This document shows positions 31,945 through 41,333 of a stretch of DNA of 64,000 bases, piece by piece. The position numbers and the translations under genes were made by a program. Each line of letters opens with the position of its first letter. Within the stretch, counting starts at the first letter, position 1. Under the pieces are notes generated by a model. The model was not told where the DNA came from. It made no database searches and saw only the letters and a program-made list of their open reading frames with translations. This stretch comes from Isochrysis galbana (lineage: Eukaryota; Haptophyta; Isochrysidales; Isochrysidaceae), in contig CM030931.1 in the NCBI GenBank assembly GCA_018136815.1, positions 629,511 to 693,510 on the forward strand, written 5' to 3'.

Positions 31945-32411
31945 GGTCGGTAACGACGGTGATTTTGGTACCTTGCCTCCCTCGGTCGACGTGGTTTCTT
32001 CCAGTTGGGTTGAGTGCCATGGCGGTTGCGGATGTGTGAGGAGTCGACCAGGTGTCGAGTGGGTGGTCTGAGTTTATGGTATGTACGGGGAGCCTCGATG
32101 TATGCCTTATCGATCACACCACTCTGAGTCCACAGAGCGAGTCTCCGACGGACTCCCATGAAAGAGGCTCCGCTGCAATCGAGTTCTCTCCATTGACACC
32201 CTGTGCGCAGGATTTTGAAGAGCAGATCAAGGACTTGAGCATCTGTCAGAGCCCTAGGTCGGCCAGTACACTTGGGTGGAGCGAAAGCAGAAGCATTTTT
32301 CTGGATCAGTCGCGAAAACACTTCACTCAATCGAATCATTTGTAATTCACAGTACATACTAGAAAAAAAAGTTTCGTTACAGGTCCATAGCGCTGAGGGA
32401 AAGGAGACCAA
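31945..32411 (-). pseudogene. IS4/IS5-type DDE transposase, N-terminal fragment with frameshift
   Basis: The minus frame from 32411 contains RALTDAQVLDLLFKILRTGC followed by QWREL, the N-terminal domain typical of IS5/IS4-like transposases, then RRLALWTQSGVIDKAY and the first catalytic aspartate in HLVDSSHIRNRHG. The family pattern G-R-N-x-x-D-R-G-R-x-x-T-K continues in another frame as ALNPTGRNHVDRGRQGTKIT, so a 1-nt-type shift lies near 31998. The match stops after VVTDH at about 31945; the second Asp and the Glu are absent. Eukaryotic and algal-virus members of this group (IS4EU-like) share this sequence style. Confidence 0.6.
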
Positions 32412-32436
32412 ATGAAGGCAAGCCGCCTCCTAAGTA

Positions 32437-32855
32437 CAAAAAAACCTTTTAATATTCTCGCCTCACACGTGGCACTGGAAGACGCTCACGAAGCCACGCC
32501 CTTTCTCTTCCCACTCCCTCACTCCCTGCCTTGCGGCAACTCCCCTCGTGCTCTACTTAGGAGCCCGGGTCGTGCGGGGGGTCCGAGCGTCCGAGCTAAG
32601 CGGGATGCACCTGTCCCCAACAGTATGTTCTCTCCTTCCTCTTGTTCTGTTGAGTGACCTGTCTATACTGAGCCCCTAAGTAGAGCACAAGGCACAAGGG
32701 GAGGTGCCGCAAGGCGGGTTAAAAGGGAAAGAAGAAAGAAGAAAGAAGGGGTATGGGCCATAGCCATAGGCGTGGCTGCTACAAATGGGAGAATGGGAGT
32801 CCCAACCAAACAACCAAAGCCGCGCATGAGGCGAGAATTTTAAACGTTTTTTTTT
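32437..32855. mobile_element. Family-H MITE-like element, about 420 bp
   Basis: Left end AAAAAAACCTTTTAATATTC plus TCGCCTCA is mirrored by the right end GAGGCGAGAATTTTAAACG plus T-run (32827-32855). Inside, the module GCCTTGCGGCAACTCCCCTC (32530) is an inverted partner of the GCCGCAAGGCGGG region at 32707, so the interior is also partly palindromic. Related ends lie at 1577, 4150, 4480 and 28603. No coding capacity and no clear target duplication. Confidence 0.6.
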
Positions 32856-33059
32856 TCGGTAGGGAGGTAGCGGATGCCAGGTAAGTCGTAGGTGTTAGCC
32901 CAGCAGAATCTCCAGATGGTTTCCCCCCCTCTCTTCTATTCACACACACTCATACGACTCGTATACCTTTTAATAAATATGTCGAACGCTAGAGTGGGAG
33001 TAGAGTCGGGATAATGGAATAGGGCTCTAAGGTAGAGCTCTATTCATAGAGGAAGTGTG

Positions 33060-33287
33060 CTGCCCTTTATAAGCTGCCCATCTCCTTTCTCTCTCTGTCT
33101 CTCTCTCCCTCTCTCCGCTCTCGCTCTCTCCCGCGCTCTGCCTTGCTTCCCCTCGCCTCCGCCTCTGCCCCACCGCCCCACCTCCCTCTCGCCTTGAGCG
33201 TCCCCCACACGCACCCACCCACCCGTCACACTTCACGCTTTGGGCCCTTCCTCTCGCCTTCCCGTTCCCTCGCCCATCCCCTTGCCC
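33060..33287 (+). promoter_or_regulatory. CT-rich leader of the Myb-Tudor gene
   Basis: CTCTCTCTGTCTCTCTC-type runs at 33090-33130, then C-rich sequence up to the ATG. This parallels the CT tracts before the PPR-SET and helicase genes. A promoter/5'UTR role is inferred by recurrence. Confidence 0.4.
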
Positions 33288-34931
33288 ATGGGGTCTATCA
33301 ACGCGGAGTTGCTGCGCCTCGCGCCCACCAAGGATTGGGTTGCTGATTCTCGCAAGCCGGAGGAGCCGAGCGACGAGGAGGAGGTGGGCGAGCAAATAAA
33401 CAACACACGCGCGGGAAAGCTCATTGCCGACTCTAGCTACAGCATCCCATCCATCAACTGGATGCGCAGACACTTCGGTCCGCCCGTGCCGATGAGGAGC
33501 GAGGGTGGAGAGGGGGACGAGGCCAGGCTGCGCGAGGCGATCGCGACCGTGCTGCCGCTGCTGCGCGAGATCTTCAAGTACGTGACTCTCTATAAGACCG
33601 GCCACATCGATTGGCAGGCCGTCGCGCAGGCATACAACTTGCAGGGCGAGGTTCTTTCGCCCATCTCTGCTGTGGAAGCGAAGCGCCTTTGGAGGGCCGT
33701 TGCATACGTACGGGTCGAGATGGGCGAAGATGACGTCGCTGAGACGCCCGAGCTGCAGGCCGAGGTGCGCAAGCTACTCGACACGCGACTCGCCCGGGCG
33801 CTCCCCGCACGCGCTCGCAAGGCTGCCGATGCGACGAGCACGGATGCACCCGCGTCTGTGGCGGTGGCAGCCGAAGACGATGCGGAATCCGACTTTGAGG
33901 GCTACATCTACAACCAGCGCGAGCGAGAGTCCAATGTAGAGCAGACGCAGCCGAGCGGCGTGAAATCGAGCACGAGCGGGACACTGCGCCTCTATGGACG
34001 CCCCTGGCCACCAGCAATCGGCTTTGTGGCGCCACAGCCTCCCGCAGACGGCTCCGGCCCCTTTGACCTGGGCCTCGATCCACCGAAGAAGGGCAAGGGC
34101 GCCAACAAGAAGGAAGAGGAGGAGATGTCCTTGCAAGAGGCCATGCGATTGACGGTGCGAAAGTGGGAATACCCTCGTGGCACACTGCCCACCTCCTTCC
34201 GCGCGTGCATGCCTCACAAAATCGATGACCCACGTAGAACGCATTCATTCGTGCAGGTGTTGTCAAAGCCGTGGACGGAGGAGGACGACAAGAAGCTGGT
34301 GGCATTGGTGGCCAAGCATGGGCTGAAGGAGCAGACGGCGCTCGAGAAGGGCATGAGGCGAACGTGGGGGTCCATCTCAAGTCGCATACGGGTACTGCAA
34401 AACAAGGGTCAGATCCCAAAGCAAGATCCCTCGGCGGCCACCGCCGCTCCCGTCGCAGCGGGGCGGGCGAAGCCGCCCCAATCCAAGTCGAGTAGTGGTG
34501 GTGTCAAGCGCGATCGGAACTTCGCAGTCGGTGCCGAGAAGCAGGCGCCGACAGTAGACCCGCTCGCTGTGAAAGCGGCTCCGAAGCGCAAGTTGGACGA
34601 CGTAAACGTCAAGTCGGGTGCCGGGCTGTCAAAGCCGGAGAAGTCACTAAAAAAGGCCAAGCCGAAGTCTTTGCTTAGGACTGACCGAGCTCCTACGCTC
34701 AGCAAGCGAGCTGCGAAGGATCTTGTGGGCCGGTCAATCGAGATCTATTGGGATGGGATGGATACCTTTTACGAGGCGGAAGTTCTAAGCTATGATGAGG
34801 AGAAGCGCGAGCACTTCGTGCGATACGTCGACGACGGTGTCGAGGAGGTTGAGACGTTGCACACAACGCCTTGGAAGGGGCCATTGCCGAAACCCACAGC
34901 ACGAACAGCGAAACGACCGAGGACAGAATGA
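33288..34931 (+). CDS. Myb/SANT-domain protein with a C-terminal Tudor-like domain
   Basis: 547 residues, uninterrupted; the start is the ATG at 33288 (the frame stays open upstream to a TTG). The first 200 residues are mostly helical and acidic-rich (EEPSDEEEVGEQ). A Myb/SANT-like unit lies at about 328-375: KPWTEEDDKKLVALVAKHG and then TWGSISSRI, with tryptophans at the expected spacing. A basic, Ala/Lys-rich linker with nuclear-signal-like KKAKPK follows. About residues 480-528 form a Tudor-like barrel: GRSIEIYWDGMDTFYEAEVL and HFVRYVDDGVEEVETL, as in the Tudor domains of PDS5 or ATX proteins, which read methylated histone tails. A chromatin or transcription role is inferred; the exact family is unknown. 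Confidence 0.75.
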   Translation: MGSINAELLRLAPTKDWVADSRKPEEPSDEEEVGEQINNTRAGKLIADSSYSIPSINWMRRHFGPPVPMRSEGGEGDEARLREAIATVLPLLREIFKYVTLYKTGHIDWQAVAQAYNLQGEVLSPISAVEAKRLWRAVAYVRVEMGEDDVAETPELQAEVRKLLDTRLARALPARARKAADATSTDAPASVAVAAEDDAESDFEGYIYNQRERESNVEQTQPSGVKSSTSGTLRLYGRPWPPAIGFVAPQPPADGSGPFDLGLDPPKKGKGANKKEEEEMSLQEAMRLTVRKWEYPRGTLPTSFRACMPHKIDDPRRTHSFVQVLSKPWTEEDDKKLVALVAKHGLKEQTALEKGMRRTWGSISSRIRVLQNKGQIPKQDPSAATAAPVAAGRAKPPQSKSSSGGVKRDRNFAVGAEKQAPTVDPLAVKAAPKRKLDDVNVKSGAGLSKPEKSLKKAKPKSLLRTDRAPTLSKRAAKDLVGRSIEIYWDGMDTFYEAEVLSYDEEKREHFVRYVDDGVEEVETLHTTPWKGPLPKPTARTAKRPRTE

Positions 34932-35929
34932 GCGTATTGGGACCGATGCTTATCGGCAAATCACCGACTGTGGGTGCCGGCTAGGGAGTTTGGCCTCGCT
35001 AGACTTGTGGTAGTGCATAGACCGAATGGTTGATGGAGGCACTTCCATGAAGCACGATCGATGCCTTTATGTGGAGGATCTCACCGCGACTATTAATATC
35101 GAGTAGGGATGGATGGTCTTGACCACCCTGGAGCAGAGAGCAGAGAGGCGCGTTGACCACACTCCTGTCGCGAGCCGGCTGATCGTGTGTAGCCCATGGG
35201 CATACATGGCACTGGCCACGTCCGTCGATAGGTCCTAGCCTGAGAGCATGGTGAGGGCATAGTGGGCACTGGCGTGCACACGCACGCGTGCTTCCGTGAT
35301 GCGCAGCACATCGATCAGCACTCGAGCACATTGAACCACGCCCCGTCATCGCCCTCTGCCGACTTTTTTTGCGTGTCCGGAAGGGCCAAACAAGCACGCC
35401 CAAGCGTGTGGGGTGAAGATCTGTAATGAGCCGCAATGGCGCTGCTCCCTCCTTGCCCTCCCTCAGTGTGGGTTGGAGCTTCTGCCCACGCCACAAGCAC
35501 GTATTAGCTAGAAGTACAAATCTATCTGAGCATTAGTACCACTACTCTCACTAGCCCGGTACTAACACGACAGCCCTCAGCGCACCTGCCCGTACACCTT
35601 GGCGCGTGCTGTTGTCACAAATACATACTCCTATGCGCCCTTCCACATCTCCCCCCTCGCAGGCCCCCGGCTCCCATTCTAACTCCCCACAAGTTAAAAT
35701 GAGGGAAAACCCATTGAGGCGGTCCGGTCGACGCCGGCCGACTCTCCGGGAAAAAGCACCGGGGGGGGGAGGAGGAACCTCTCGTCAAAAAAGGAGAACG
35801 GCCCTTACAGCTCGCGCCGCGAGCGGTCCTCGAAGAAATAAATGACTGCGCCCCCCGATATCTGCCACAGGGACGTCTTGAGCCACTCCCTTCTTCTCGC
35901 CTCTCCTGTCGCCAGCCGCCCCCCTTCGC
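34932..35929. other. Intergenic stretch with no supported gene
   Basis: Open frames on both strands are short and without domain motifs. Around 35800-35840 a segment (GGCCCTTACAGCTCGCGCCG) is an inverted match to 46790-46830, i.e. another copy of the mosaic repeats. Confidence 0.4.
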
Positions 35930-36435
35930 CCGTTTGCTAACGCAAACGGGGCTCGTTTCTCACCACACTCCATCGGGGGGGTGCAAATCCCCCCTCTCCC
36001 TCGTTCCATTCTCTTCCGCCCCGGTCCCTGCGGCGCGTCGCCATGCGGCGCGCCATGGCCTGCTCTCAGAGGTCCTTCAGGGGCGCCCAGAGGGCCAGCA
36101 GGGCCAGCTCAGGGGGCAGTGGAGGCTGGGGCTCAGCCCCTGGCCCCCCCTGCCTCTCCCTCGCTCGCCTCGCTGGCCTTGGGTGCCGCCCTGAGGCCCC
36201 TGTCTGCCTGGCGACCAGGGATGGGGGGGGAGTCAGTACGAGAGCAGGCCCATGCGGGCCTGGGAGTGCGGCTCGCGGCCCGCGCCCACTAGGGGTCTGG
36301 GCTGATTTGATGAGTGCCCTGCCCCTGCCAGAGGGCAGGGGCTGGGGTTGAATGTACCGGCCCACCCCGGGGGGTGTCCGCGATGGAAAGAGGGGGGCGC
36401 GAGGCCCCCATTGACCCCCACTTATAAAAGTAGGT
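35930..36435. repeat. Family E GC-rich repeat, diverged copy, ending in an inverted family-B end
   Basis: Opens with the hairpin CCCGTTTGC-TAAC-GCAAACGGG (arms different from the other copies), then GGGGGGGTGCAAATCCCCCC. The body from 36050 to 36200 resembles 18010-18120 inverted. It closes with CCCATTGACCCCCACTTATA and AAAGTAGGTTG, the inverse of the family-B end at 28399. Confidence 0.6.
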
Positions 36436-37050
36436 TGAGTATTAGCTAGAAGTATATTATAACACATCGCGAGCCCAAGCAGGCACGCGCTCCAAGATAG
36501 ACGGTCCAAAAGGCCTGCCCGGCCCCCACACTCCGAACCAGGGCCCCTAGGTAGTGTACCAGGGCCGGACCCCGGAAACCGAAGAAGAAGGAACGAAGGG
36601 GGGCAGGGAAAGAGGTGGGGGGAGGGAAGTTAAGGGCGGTGTTAGTAGTGAAGGGAGATCCCGTCAATAGTAGGTGTGTAGCCCAGATTCTTCAGATGTT
36701 TTTTTTAGAAGTGTATTAAACCGCGGCCTTCACAACCTACTTTTATATATAAGTTGGGGGCAATGGGGGTCTTGCGCCCCCCTCACTCCAACGCAGACAT
36801 CGCCCCGGCGGGATGGCGCCTGCAGCATACAACCTCAGGCCCCCCAACTAATCTTATGATTGGTCGCCATGGAGCATGGAGGGGGGCCTCGCGCCCCCCC
36901 CACTCTCTCGACTCTCCTCATGGGCCCGGATGGGACGTCAGGTATCAGGTCGTAAGGGCTCGCCGGCCTTATACCTGATGTCAGCCTGATATCAACCTGA
37001 TATCAGGTTCAATATCAGGTTAGTATTATAAGGGTATTGTAATGTTATAA
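36436..37050. repeat. Cluster of family C, B/E and TGATATCA-type repeats
   Basis: Family C at 36560-36705; a B-type end at 36735; a hairpin-led copy CAACTAATCTTATGATTGG with CGCCATGGAGCATGG at 36842; and at 36930-37020 several palindromic words (CCTGATATCAACCTGATATC, CAGGTATCAGG). The retrotransposon inserted at the end of this cluster. No gene. Confidence 0.6.
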
Positions 37051-37055
37051 TGATT

Positions 37056-37903
37056 TGACGAATTGGAGTGGCCCACAAGGCCTGAGGGCAATGAGGAAGG
37101 GGCGAAGCCGGCGGCAGGCGCGGCGAGGGAGACCACTTCGGAGGTGCTGACGGGCTGAAGCCCGTCAGCAGAGGAAGGCGGGCAGGCGGGCTTGAGCGAG
37201 GGCGAGGACGGCGGCGAAAGCGACATTGAGCGAGCGGCGAGAGGCGAGGGTGAGTGAGAGGAGGGCTGTGGTGGCAGGGGCTGGCAAGGCGAGGCGAGGT
37301 TGTAGGGTATGAGTGTTACGAGAGCGAGAGCGACGAGAGCGAGAGCGACGACGGATGACGACTGACGATAGGACGACGGACAAAGACACCCAGGAAAACA
37401 CCCCGACTCTCGCCCCACGACTTTCTCACATAACTCGACTGAAATCAAACCCAAACACTCCGATCAGACAACGACGGACGACGATCAAAGGGCGATCTGT
37501 CGGCGATCTTGTCTGGAACGGGAATCGCACCATAACGGAATCGAGGGGCAATCTTGCCGCACAGGATTCCAAGAGACTTACCAAATAAGACGAGAGAAGT
37601 GCGATATGCTTAAGGAGGAGGTACGAAGAGATCGCAAATTAAACCTGATTGCCCCCAGAAGCAGATAAAGAACCGCAGGGGAGATAGCAAATTAAACCTA
37701 TCTGCGAGGCGCCTGGGAGGAAGAGAGGTGGGGAAACTTCCCTTCTCTTTCGAGAGGAAGAGAGAGGGCGCTCCACAACCCCCGATCCCATGCATCCAAG
37801 CGAAGCTTTTGACCGAGAACGAGAACGAGAGGATTATAACGATAAATACCGAACGACGAAGAGAAGAGCGAAGCCTAACGAGTGTCGATTCGCGAATGCG
37901 ACA
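37056..37903 (-). repeat. 3' LTR of the retrotransposon (left copy)
   Basis: 848 bp. Contains a truncated copy of the Gag N-terminus (minus frame from 37454). Differs from the right LTR at about 37370 (T for C, changing one Tyr/Cys codon); otherwise identical by eye. Its outer 107 bp also occur alone at 9960-10066. Confidence 0.95.
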
Positions 37904-38857
37904 CCCCCCTGCTAGGATCGAGCGTCCCGCGAGGAAAGAAGAGAACCTAACGGACATCGGAGAGCTCCAAGCAAGCCACGAGAAAGGCAGAAGAGCAATC
38001 CTGAACGAGACCGAATGAGCCAAGAGCGAAGAGCGAATAAATCCGAAGAGCGAATGAAACAATAAATCCGAATGGAGGGAGAGCCGCGCGCCAAACGCCG
38101 AACCAAGACGGAAGACGTGATGAGCGACGCACCGAGAAGTTACGAACAATCGAGGACCGATGAGAACGCAGAACGACGAGAATCGAGAATCGAGAGCGAG
38201 AAACGAAGAACGCGGAACGACGAGAATCGAGAATCGAGATCGAGAGCGAGAAACGAAGAACGATAAGAACGCGGAACGATGAGAATCGAGAATCGAGAAT
38301 CGAAGAACGAACGACGAACGACGAACGACGAACTATAAGAATAGTGCGCGACGATCGAAGAGACATGAAGTACCACACCCGTCCGGACGATAAGTGTAGA
38401 ATCGGCGGCCGGCGCGGCAGACCGCAGGACTCAACGCTGCAACCCATCCTCTTCTCTCTTTTACGAGAGTTTTACCTGGATGTTTGGGCGGTGTGGCGGC
38501 ACCCAAGTTACAACGCGGCGTCTCCTGTGCTCCAAGATATCAAAAGTCGAGCGACCAACGGCGAAAGGCGGCGAGATAGTACGATTGTACCGAGCACGTC
38601 ACGCGCGAGCTAAACGACGAGGTACGGGGGTCTCCTGACAGAGCGCAGCGAAAGGGGAGGGAGATCCATCCTCCGTGGTCGAAAGGGGGGCGAGCCATAC
38701 CTCTCTTCCCGCGGGGGGAACTATTCGGCGGCCGCGGGGGGGAAATTCGGCGGCCGCGGGGGGGGAACAGGAAAAGAATTCCCGTACGTTCCAGTACCCC
38801 GATCAAACGTAAACGACGGCGTTGATAGATATCGGGGGGGCGTGACAGTCGCGACTG
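37904..38857 (-). other. 3' untranslated part of the retrotransposon
   Basis: Between the integrase stop and the 3' LTR lies about 950 bp rich in GAACGA, GAATCGAGA and CGAACGA tandem words (38150-38340), plus G-runs around 38700-38770. Long serine/arginine-rich minus frames here result from the simple repeats. No RT-like motif. Confidence 0.6.
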
Positions 38858-40642
38858 TCAGAAGAACGCAGAGGGTGTATCGAGGAGAGAGACGAGGGTG
38901 CGATCCGATGGCGACAGGCGTGCGAGAGCCTCGGAGCGACAGCGAACGAAGGTAGGCGAGGCAAGGGCAGCGTGCGCAAATGCGTGGGAGCCAAACCACG
39001 GGGAACCGCGCGACGATCCCGACGAGTACCACCACTGCCCGAGGACGAAGACCGCGTGCTGCGGCCGCATCATTGGACCTGCAGGGTTGGCAACAGACGG
39101 GCGGGCTGAGACGGGCAAATGGGAGACATGAGCAATGGGGCCACTGTGCGAGGACGGTGCGAGACGAGGCGAGCGGCGCGGGGCCTGATGATCCGAGCCG
39201 GTGGTCTCGGATCCCACGGGAGCTTCGATCGCGTGCGACGTCGGCGGGGCTGAGACGGTCTGAGATTGTGATTCTGCAGCCCGCTTTCTCATCTGAGGCT
39301 TACGAAGAGGCGGGAAGGGGTGAGCATCATCATAGGCGGTGACGAGCGACTCGCAGCGGCGAAGCAGTTCGGCTAGCGGCTCCCATGTGGCCGCAGCTTT
39401 CGCGTAGCCACGCCATTTGACGAGATACTGCCTGGAATCACCTCGACCCTTGCGGTCAAGGAGTGAATCCACCAGATACTCATCTCTTTGGACGGGGTCT
39501 TCATCTGTGAGGGTATAGTAGGGACGGAGGTTAGTCACATGCACCTCTTCGGAGAGGAGGCGATTTTCTTGGTCGCGTAGTCGGTAGCGGCCAGCGCCAA
39601 GCGCCTCGGCAATGCGGTATGGTCCGCTGTAGTGGTAGAGGAGCTTGTTGCGGTGTCCTGGAATCTTGCGAACCACCCTATCACCTGGAGTAAATTGGAT
39701 GGGGGGAGAGTGAGTGCGTAGCGTGTCAGCAAGTGCGTCGGCTTGAGATTCTAAAGTTGCATCATAAGCTGCGGCCCACGCTGCCTTTAAACGACAATGC
39801 ATTTTCCAAGCGTACGAGCGAATTTCCTGAGGTAACTCGGGAGGTGGGCCAGTGTCAGGTGGATCAGAAAGCTGGGCAGGCAGGCGAAGCTCACGGCCAT
39901 AGAGCAAGGCAGCAGGCGACATGCGGGTGATGCGATTGGCGGAAGCGCGCATGCTCATTAGAAAGAACGGAAGATGATCGACCCAATGGCCGCCGCCTTC
40001 ATCGGTAGCGCGAGCCATGTTGATCAACGTCTGTTGCGCTCGTTCCACCAGGCCCACACTCTCGTGATGATGAGGTGTGCTAGGCCGCAAGTCGGTGCCG
40101 GTGCGCTCGAGGATGACCGAGGTGAGTTGGCTAGCGAGGTTGCTGCCGGAGTCCGAGCGAAGTTGCCTTGGTACTCCGTGCCGAGAAACGACGTACGACA
40201 TGAAGGCGTGAAGAGCGTCGGCACTCGAGGGGTCGCCGTTGTGAGGGGCCGCCTCGATCCAACGAGTGAGCGAGTCCACGAAAACGAGGAGCTTGTCGAA
40301 GCCTCGAGAGCCCTTGATGAAGTCGTGCGTAGGAGCCATCGAGACGACGTCGCAGAAGACGATGTCGAACGGATAGGCGCCGACCTGCGGTCCCTTTGGA
40401 TCGTCCCTTGTCGGCACTCGTCGGTAGAGTAGACCTGATTGCAACAGACATCGCGAAGATTCACGACTGAGCCAACGCAAGCGACGATGATCGAGGTCGG
40501 AGTTGCGAGGAGAGGAAGAGAGGAAGCGGATGAGGTCGTGGCCGTCGGGGTCCTCGGCCTGTGCCTCCTTGAGCGCCTCGGCGTTAGGTGTACCGACGTC
40601 GAGGTAAGAGAGGTTGATAGAATCCCTGGTCGTAGAGGACAA
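38858..40642 (-). CDS. Retrotransposon integrase with C-terminal chromodomain
   Basis: 594 codons in frame (a TTG at 40642 opens the listed frame; it extends in phase to about 40730, with no ATG). Inserts retrotransposon cDNA into the host genome. The core has D (VFCDVVSM, about residue 97), D (LRSDSGSN, about 162) and E (GLVERA), the last two with the D-x35-E spacing of Ty3 integrases. The GPY/F-like region follows (GDRVVRKIPGHRNKLLYHYS, GPYRI, HVTNLRPYY). A chromodomain near 385-430 (YLVKWRGY, TWEP) is typical of chromoviruses, which target marked chromatin. The usual HHCC zinc-finger between the LLYRRV segment and the core is absent, so about 100 residues seem deleted. A Ser/Pro-rich tail completes the protein. 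Upstream where RNase H should be, no such motif is seen. Confidence 0.85.
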   Translation of the reverse strand: MSSTTRDSINLSYLDVGTPNAEALKEAQAEDPDGHDLIRFLSSSPRNSDLDHRRLRWLSRESSRCLLQSGLLYRRVPTRDDPKGPQVGAYPFDIVFCDVVSMAPTHDFIKGSRGFDKLLVFVDSLTRWIEAAPHNGDPSSADALHAFMSYVVSRHGVPRQLRSDSGSNLASQLTSVILERTGTDLRPSTPHHHESVGLVERAQQTLINMARATDEGGGHWVDHLPFFLMSMRASANRITRMSPAALLYGRELRLPAQLSDPPDTGPPPELPQEIRSYAWKMHCRLKAAWAAAYDATLESQADALADTLRTHSPPIQFTPGDRVVRKIPGHRNKLLYHYSGPYRIAEALGAGRYRLRDQENRLLSEEVHVTNLRPYYTLTDEDPVQRDEYLVDSLLDRKGRGDSRQYLVKWRGYAKAAATWEPLAELLRRCESLVTAYDDAHPFPPLRKPQMRKRAAESQSQTVSAPPTSHAIEAPVGSETTGSDHQAPRRSPRLAPSSHSGPIAHVSHLPVSARPSVANPAGPMMRPQHAVFVLGQWWYSSGSSRGSPWFGSHAFAHAALASPTFVRCRSEALARLSPSDRTLVSLLDTPSAFF

Positions 40643-40846
40643 TCTGGACGACCGTTCGTCAGCTTGCAGACTAGATGCCGTAGTGGTACGAGAACGAGAG
40701 GCGGCTGACCATCCGATGCCGTGGTGGAGCGAGAGTTAGGGACGACGGCGGCTAGTAGCTGCCCACCCCCCTGCTTAGGAGCGGACGTCTCCGACGTCTC
40801 ATCGTCTGCCGCCACCAAGCGTGACACGCCATCAGCATCCTTTTGA

Positions 40847-41303
40847 TTAGCACCTGGTTTGTGCTAGACGGTGAAATTGAGCCGCGGCAGAAATCGTATC
40901 GGACATGCGTTGCGGGTTGGAATGAATCCACCTCAGGCCAGCGTTCGAGAGATAGGTGCACGGCGGGTGCGAGATAATCAAGTCCCAACCAAGGTCTTGG
41001 ACGAGATCGGCATCCCCGTCGAAGTGCGGAACGTAATCGACCTCAGACGGGAACCAGGTCGCACGTCGCTACATCAGCGCCAGCGAGAAGAAACATCGAC
41101 GAGACCACTCCACTCGTCTCGCCGATAACCAAGACGCGAGGACACGAGACGCCGTCGGTCTGCGCGGCCTCGACGTCACGCCTAATGTCGCCGAGCGTGA
41201 CACAAATTTCATCGAAGTGGACGGGAAGTACCTGAGCCGGAGACTCAGGCGGTTGACCAGGGCGCAAAACGAGCTGTGCCGCCTCGGCGATATCTTTCGG
41301 CAT
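40847..41303 (-). pseudogene. Phage-type DNA methyltransferase-like domain inside the retrotransposon, frameshifted
   Basis: The minus frame from 41303 contains PRVLVIGETSGVVSSMFLLAG, a SAM-binding motif I, then ADVATCDLVP. At about 41050 a stop (TGA) interrupts, but shifting one base continues with PSEVDYVPHFDGDADL and GWDLIISHPPCTYLSNAG plus LRWIH, to a stop at 40847. Order and words (E-x-S-G-x-V, C-D-L-x-P-S, W-D-L-x-I-x-H-P-P-C-T-Y-L) are those of a compact DNA methyltransferase-like family often found in phage and bacterial genomes. PPC could be a C5-cytosine-type catalytic motif. Reading it upstream, the same frame connects through one stop (41334) to the 273-residue ORF. The shift lies in a C-run and might be a sequencing slip or real decay. 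Confidence 0.6.
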
Positions 41304-41333
41304 AACGCGCGCGGCACCGTGGGCGGCGGCGGG

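Larger units (their letters stand above)
28799..32422 (-). mobile_element. Candidate composite transposon/virus-like element bounded by inverted ends
   Basis: The left end TTGCCTTCATTTGGT (28799) reappears inverted at the right border (ACCAAATGAAGGCAA, 32408-32422). Two further direct copies with one change (TTGCCTTCATTCGGT) sit inside at about 29891 and 30633. At 29891, 30633 and the right end this is followed within about 60 bp by CCGTAACGAAAC or CTGTAACGAAAC. All sizeable frames in the block lie on the minus strand: a DDE transposase fragment, a Fanzor-like fragment, an unknown 149-residue ORF and two small membrane proteins. No target duplication could be seen. Nested or repeatedly inserted related elements, or an endogenous viral fragment, would both explain it. 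Confidence 0.45.

Noticed and set aside
38072-38447. Arg/Ser-rich ORFs near the retrotransposon 3' end as SR-type proteins
   Set aside because: Built from GAACGA/GAATCGAGA simple repeats, open on both strands.
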